In this document: positions 53,901 through 61,700 of the stretch, piece after piece
How positions within the stretch are numbered: the first letter of the stretch is position 1
Layout: each line of letters starts with the position of its first letter
Assembly: GCF_000004195.4 (NCBI RefSeq)
Contig: NC_030679.2
Span: 32,477,712 to 32,541,711 of the forward strand
Source of the DNA: Xenopus tropicalis
Taxonomy: Eukaryota; Chordata; Amphibia; Anura; Pipidae
Length of the DNA: 64,000 bases
Direction: 5' to 3'
Translations under genes and position numbers: made by a program
Notes under the pieces: model-generated
What the model was told of the DNA's origin: nothing
Databases searched by the model: none
The model's input: only the letters and a program-made list of their open reading frames with translations

Positions 53901-55724
53901 ATCAAATATTTGAATTTAAATTTAGGTCCGGGGGTCAATTTCTGCTTTATCTAGAGGGGGCTTGTTGAAGAGCTCCAGTTAAGTTAGGCTCACATATTTG
54001 AATCTGGTTAGATGAATAGAACTTTTAAAGCCGACAAATGTAATTAGTGACCTGTCCATGAGTGGAAAAAAGATTTTGCGTCAGTGCACAGTGTATATGT
54101 CATTAATGTTTCCCCAATAATAGCTGAAATGTAAAGTAAAGGGTAGTGTACGGTACGTAAGTACTTTTGCATTACATATTTATAAGCCGTTCTGCAGATA
54201 TTAAAAGCATATATTCCTATGACAGGTATGGTTCACCAACATGACCTGATATGTTCTAGCAGTTAGATCACGAGGCGTATAATAGAGCTGCACTGGGAAC
54301 GCTGCTGCCAGCGGGGCATGGGACTGACTGGACACAACCTAGAAAAATCTGTTTTACAACTACAGAGGTTTGAAACCCAGATGTAAAATCAATAAAAGCA
54401 AATGCAACTCTAAGCAACTTTTATATTAATGGAGATTTTTAAAGATTGAATGTTATTTTTAAATGTAATTGCTACTGAAAGTAGAATCTCTGTCTCTTGC
54501 TGCACAGCTCTGCATTACATAACTGACTACGTGACTTCCATTAATACACTAGCAGTAATCTGTTTTTCTCCAGCCAAGACTCCTATTCGCGCAATACCTT
54601 ACACCCTGTCTGTGATTCTTTCTTTACAGATTTCTTAATGGCAGAATCAGGTACAACTGATAACTGTCTTGGTAGGCACATTGTATGTATACACAGCACA
54701 ATTGTAACACATTGTATGTATACATAGCACAATTGTAACACATCGTATGTATAAACAGCACAATTGTAACACATTGTATGGACACACAGCAGAATACAAG
54801 AATATGCAGCAGACCTGCTGGAACTGCCTGACCTGCTGAAATATAGTACTGATTAGCATTTTTTTTTATATTACAGGTATGGGGTCCCTTATTCAGAAAT
54901 CTGTTATCCAGAAAGCTCTGAATTACGGGAAGTTCATCTTCTATAGACTACATTTTAATAAAATAATTTGAACTTTTACAAAAAATTAAAATTTTCTCTG
55001 TAATAATAAAACAGTACATTGTACTTGATCCCAAATAAGATATTATTAATCCATATTGGTGGCAAAACAATCCTATTGGGTTTAATAGATGTTTAATTGA
55101 TTTTTTAGTAGACTTAAGAAAAGTAGATGTGAATTACAGAAAGACCCCTTATCCAGAAAACCTCCAGGTGCCAATTATCTGGATAACTGATCCTATACCT
55201 AGTATAGGTATTAGTAACATTTGCTTTCTTCATCATTGTTGCCATAAGGCAGGGATCCCCAACCTTTTATACCCGTGAGTGACATCCAAATGGAAAAAGT
55301 GTTGGGGAGCAACACAAGCATGGAGAAAGTTCCTGGGGGTGCAAATAAGAGTTATAATTGGCTATTTGGTAGCCCCTATATGGACTGGCACCCTATAGAA
55401 GGCTCTGCTTGGCTTTACACTGGGTTTTATGCACACAAAACTTTCCTCCAAGCCAGGAAATCAAAAAATAAGCCCCTGCTTTGAGGCCACTGGGAGCAAC
55501 ATCCAAGGGGTCGGGGAGCAACATGTTGCTCACGGACCACTGGTTGGGGATCCCTGCCCTAAGGATTGCAACTGAGACATTACTCAAATAAAACAAACTT
55601 GAATGAGGAGGTGGGAATTTTATATGCTTAAATTCTGTCTTCTTGGAGCAAAAATGAGCACAGTTCAAAGTTTTCTAATGCACCCTATACCAATAAACGA
55701 AACTCATGGTACCACCATGGCAAT

Positions 55725-55794
<70 letters not shown>

Positions 55795-58700
55795 CTCTGA
55801 AATCAATCCACCTTTTTTCTGGTAAAAGGATTCTTGTAAACAGGTACTTTGTAACTCCAACTACTGTCTACTAAAAAATCTTTTAAATATTGAATAAACC
55901 CAATAGGCTTGTTTTGCCTCCGATAAGGAATAATTATATCTTAGTTGGGATCAAGTTCAAGGTACTGTTTTATTATTACAGAGAAAAAGGAAATAATTTT
56001 TAATAATGTGAATGATTTGATTACAATGGAGTCTATGGGGCCCATTTACTTACTCACGAACGGGCCGAATGCGTCCGATTGCGTTTTTTTCGTAATGATT
56101 GGTATTTTGCGATTTTTTCGGAAAGTTATCGCGACTTTTTCGTTACCAATACGATTTTTGCGGAAAAACGCGAGTTTTTCGTAGCCATTCCGAAAGTTGC
56201 GATTTTTTCGTAGCGTTAAAACTTGCGCAAAAAGTTGCGATTTTTTTCGTAGTGTTAAAACTTGCGCAAAACGTCGCGCCTTTTAAGTTTTAACGCTACG
56301 AAAAAAGCGCAACTTTTCGTGCAAGTTTTAACGCTACCAAAAAATCGCAACTTTCGGAATGGCTATGAAAAACTCGCGTTTTTTCGCGCAAATCGTATTG
56401 GTAGCGAAAAAGTCGCGATAATTTCCGAAAAGTCGTAAAGGCGCCGAAAAAATCGCAAAAAATACGAAAAAGTCGCAAAATGTTCGTTTTCCAATCGGAA
56501 TTTTTCCAATTCGGATTCGAATTCGTGGGTTAGTAAATCAGCCCCTATGGGAGATGGCCTTCCCTTAATTGGGGACTTTCTGGATAATGGGTTTCCGGAT
56601 TACAGATCCCACACCTGTATAAAAAGAAGCAATATTAGCCAACACTATAAATATTCCGTTTAACTCCAACATGAATAAGAACGTGAAGATCAGTAAGAAA
56701 GCACATTTTGTCCCTCCTTATGGATTTTCTGGGAAGGTAAAAAAGTGTACGTATTTCCTATTTCTCACGGGAAGGTACAGAAACAACATCTACAATTAAG
56801 TTGCTTTCTGAATCAGACTACGAAGATCATAAATAACTTCAACTGCTTGCATGTAATGATGGTGAAAGCCTGCAGCAACTTGAGACATGGCGGTGTGTTT
56901 TATTTCCCAAGGGCTATCGATAATGGATGCTGCTTTTTTTTTTTTTGAGCTGTTGTACTGCTTAACCTCTGTGTCATGAGTCTGTAAACATATCCATGTA
57001 ATCTCTAGTACTGCTACTGATAACTTAATATTGCGTCTTCATAATCCACACTGCTAGGGGGAATGAATATTGCCTGCCTGGACAGGATTAGTATTAACAT
57101 GAAAGGAAAAATATTAGACAACACAGAAGAAACAATCATTAAACAATCATCAGAGCTATACATTAAAGACTGCACAAGGAATCTGAGAGATGCAAAGCTG
57201 GTGTTGCATGTGATCTAAGTGTTGCATGTCTGTATAAGGATAAAAGTTTCTAAAGACCAAAAGGTATTGCACTGTGCATGCTGGGAGAGCTGGGTGTAAG
57301 GAGCGGTAAGAAAATGAAAAAAGTTGATTGTTGTGTTCTTTTAAGTGCTACCTGGCTGACAGGGATAAGGGCCTTGTTTCCTCTCTCCCTATCTGCCAAG
57401 CTTTAGTTGGGCAGCAGGTTAATTGAATCCACAGGCGGCAGATTACACATAACTGCTGTTATCAGTTGCTGAATCTGGTTCAGTTTGGGATTAGCTTTCA
57501 CTTGTAGCTCCTAAACACTTTGGTGAGCCTGTAGATAAAGCAGTTTTATTTCAGTTATATTGCCAGTTGCAATATTTGCTAAGGAAACTTTTTTAGACTA
57601 GTGCCACCCAGGGCTGGGGGTCATCCTGCAGAAAAATGTAGGCCAAGAATCAGCCCCTGCGCTGGCCCCAGCCAGCTGCCTTGCCTGGAAGCATTGTCTT
57701 TGCCTGGGGGCAGGCAGACGCGGCAGATATTGACAGTGAAATGTGAACTCTGAAATGTGAAAAGTATTGGGGTGCAGTTTTGAATATCCACATTGTTGCA
57801 GCCTTGAAGAGTAACAACGGTGTAACATGTACCCATTTGTGTGAAAGGTGATGATGACATGTTTTGACTTTGTGATCAAAGTGCATATGAATATAAATTT
57901 CATAAAGGGGTTGAAAAACAAAGAATTTTTTTTATCTGAATGCATGGTAAGGTTGGATCTATTCTTGGTAAAAAAAAAAGCATTAAGCAACTGGTTTAAG
58001 GATAAGTATTAATGGGTTTATTGGTGCCGCTCAGAACAGAGGTTCCAGGGAAAAGTCTTGTTCACATGAGATACACAGGAGGTTTCCCTTGGGAATCTAA
58101 TGAGGCTTGAAGAGGACTGGAAAACCAGTGGGAATAATAGATTGCTAACTGAGCAGGGACCACTAAACTGAGAGTTAAAATGGGGTGGTTGAAGTAAAAA
58201 TGAAAGACAGGTTTGTTAAGTTACATGGAAAAGTAGGGAACTAAAGATCAAGGTGGTTGGTCTCCAGTTCAATCGTCAGCCACTCTATTAGAGAAGTAGA
58301 GAAGAAGGAAGTCAACACGGGTTTCAGTAATAGGCAATTGAATTATTAGAAAGGTGGATGGGATAATCTGTCTCTAGGACCCTACATGTCAAACTGTGTG
58401 TTGTTTACTTGCTGCTAGAGTTTTACAAATGGTGGAGTGAGTGGGCAAAATTATGCAGGTCAATAGAATCCATCCAGAAAGTTTCATCCTTGAATGGAAT
58501 CTGGAAAAATTGTCAATGCCAGGCAGCACTGAGATGAGCACAACCTTACAGGCCCATTAATAAAATCTTTGCAAGAAGCTACAGAAACAGTTGCCTGCAG
58601 TGAAATCAGGGTAGACTTTGTGTGTCATGTGGGTGACGGACCTGAATCTTCCTGAATCAGAATAAAATGATGTGCACATACTCTGTGATTGGAACAAAGG

Positions 58701-61700
58701 GAGGCACAGTACTAGCATTGGTCCCATTCAGTGCCATGTGAAATGATGGGATTATGTCACGTGACCCTTGCGTAAATTATACATTTCTAAACTTGGAGGC
58801 TTGTGTCCTTCATTCCCTGGCCACTCACGCAGGGTAGGTATGAGAGTGGCTGGGGAAGGGGGCATTATAAAAACTATAGCGTAAGCACCCTGCAACCCCA
58901 ACGTCTGCCTTATCTATAGTTTTCTCTCTGACATCCAGGTAGCATTTCTGTATTGGCTCCCAGTGACACAATGCTAACTATCAGTTCCACTTTCAGACTT
59001 TATATGTTTTTTTTGTCTGCAATTTACATCAGTACTATAATTTCCCAATATAAATACAAAAAATCCAGCAAAGATCACTGCTTAAAAAAGTATAAAAAAT
59101 GTATTGATGTAAAAAAAAGCTAATAGATTTACCCTCAACTCCTAGATCATTTGTGTGTCTTGTTTTTTGATTAGTGACTGATCTGGCTGCCGTTTTATGA
59201 CACATACTGTAAATCACAACATGACACAGTGTACAAAGACATCCAAAGAAAGGAAACAGAATAAGCCTAGTCATAAATAGTTTTTTTTCTGTGATGAGAG
59301 ATGCTTTAAGGTTTCCTTTGCAACTTGATGTTTGATTTCTAGGTAGAAAGACTGTCATCATCAGATTTATTTTTTCTGTGGTTTTTGTGAGCCTTGTTAA
59401 ATATATGGAAAAAAGTTCAGTAAAAGAGATTTTATGTCTACAGACACATTTCTGCCAGATGGTTTGTAGGTTACCGTGTGTCTGCTTTTTAACATACAAA
59501 AAACCCACTGCTATAATGTAACACGGACAAGCACAAGCAAGTTAAGTATGGCCAAAAATCCCCTGGATTGGGCTCTCCATAGACAACTGCAACTTTTTGT
59601 TTTACACATTGCTAGATTACCACACATGACCATAACATTTAGCATTTAGCTCCTACTTTGCCTGCACCTGGAAGAATTGGGGCAGCCGGGGTGCAAATAC
59701 ACATGGCATATATCGCCTCGAAATACGAACGCTCACACTTTTTGGCCAATATCCACCACGTGTGCCTGCATATGAACAATACTTCTAGGTGCAGGCAAGG
59801 TAGGAGGCTGATGCTAGTGGTGGGGGTGATTCTCGGCAAGTGTTTTTCTGCAGGACAAGAATCAGCTCAATGTAGCAAAAATACAGTTTTTGCAGAGGTT
59901 AGCCCAAAAAAATGCAAAAGCAGGGATTTTCGGGCTGACCTTCGCTCCGCTGTGTGTGCCTGCAAGCTATACCTAAAGAGTGATGGCCCACAGGGAGATT
60001 AGTCTGCTGTTAATCTCGGCTACCGCAGGCAACTAATCTCCCCGATATGCCTTGCCATCAGCATTAAATGCAAATCACCGGTGGAAAGGCAAGCGCATCA
60101 CTTTGTAGCTGGGACTTAACCATGGGCAGCTAATGTTCAATAGACAGTCAACCCAAGCAACCAGATAGCTGCTGGAATTCCAAACTAGAGAGCTGCTGAA
60201 CACATAACAAAAAAAATGTCAAAAAATTGTCTCAGAATATCACTGTCTACATCATACTAAAGGTTTGTTTAAAGGAGATATTTAATCTGATACAGTATGC
60301 AATAAAATGATTTAAATTATTTTTGTTTATCATGTAAGCTGGATCGTCCTTTGTATAACTTGTCCTGCCAGAGGCATTACCAATAAGCAGTCATAGATAA
60401 GCATCTTTTGTGCCCGTCTGTTGCCAAGATAAGCAAATTGCCAGTTCCCTAAGAAGATGGCACTGACTATGCTCAAATGTGTACTTCAAGGGGAATACAA
60501 TAAAAGTGAGATAACAGCAGTCTACTGATAAAAGAACTCACTGATACACTTGTTTTATTACGAGGGATGAAATTTTGCAAGTAACCCAGTATAAAAATAT
60601 AGGTTAGAGTTCTGTGGCCATAATCTTTTCGGGGTCTTTGCAGTTCAGACGCTTTGCTATCTAACTGACTATTTTGAATTTGAAGTTTCCTTTTTTTTTA
60701 AATATCTTCATCAGTCTTCCAATATATACATATTTGATCCAAACTATAGAAACCAAGGTAAATACCACAGACTTCAGACGCATCATTATGTGTAATTGCC
60801 ATACAGTATGCCATCACAAATACACTGGAATTGTAATAAAAAACATTGTAATTTGGGAAAAAACATACCAATTTGCACTGAAAAATACACTTTGCACCAT
60901 GTGCTGTGTTTATAGCGGAGCTATTTTGTCTTTTTGCCCAGACATTGCCTTCTTCCTCTGATATAACTGTCATCTTTTAGCTTCACAGTATAACAAAGAT
61001 CTCGCCTTTCTCTCTAAAGCAGCTACTAAACACTCATTCATGCACATATCCTCTTATCCTATCCTCCCTAGACTACTGAAACCTACTATTAACTGGCATC
61101 CCATCATCCCTCCTGTACCATTTTTAGTCTTAAACTCTGCTGCTATAATCCTCTCTCAGAAACCACTTCTCCATTAGGAAGAAACATTGCATCTCATTCT
61201 AATGCCACTTGGTTCTCAAAATATTTTCCTTCTTGATCACCACTTAATTCTTATAAATCAGTCATTCCTAATGTGCCATTGAATCTGTGCCTAGCATCAC
61301 AAATTGAATGCTTTAGATGTTGTCATTGTAAAGAGGCCTTTGCTGGAAGAATTAATGCATCATTCATTCATTGTAGTATCCTCCCTCTCTAGAAGAAGCA
61401 TCATTATTGTGCAACTGTACTGTCCTCTGCTCCAATGGTCATTTTAGATTTAAAGAGGCTTGTCATACAGTAAATCGGGAAATATACACTACTGGGTGCA
61501 AAAAAATTAAAACATTGAATATACCTTGGATTCAGTATTCCAGGTATGTGAGATAAGATTAGAAGGTTATCTCATTTTCTGAGTCAACCAGCAGCTCTCA
61601 ATAAGTATCAAGGATGGGGGTCTATAGGAGTTATTAGACTGGGTCTTATTATTACAGATTGGTACTGCTACACTTATTTATGTGACATTCCAAAAAGAGC

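Noticed and set aside
59035..59508. 157-codon minus-strand open frame
   Set aside because: No recognisable domain, low-complexity composition, no splice or promoter context, and it lies inside a dock2 intron on the same strand.
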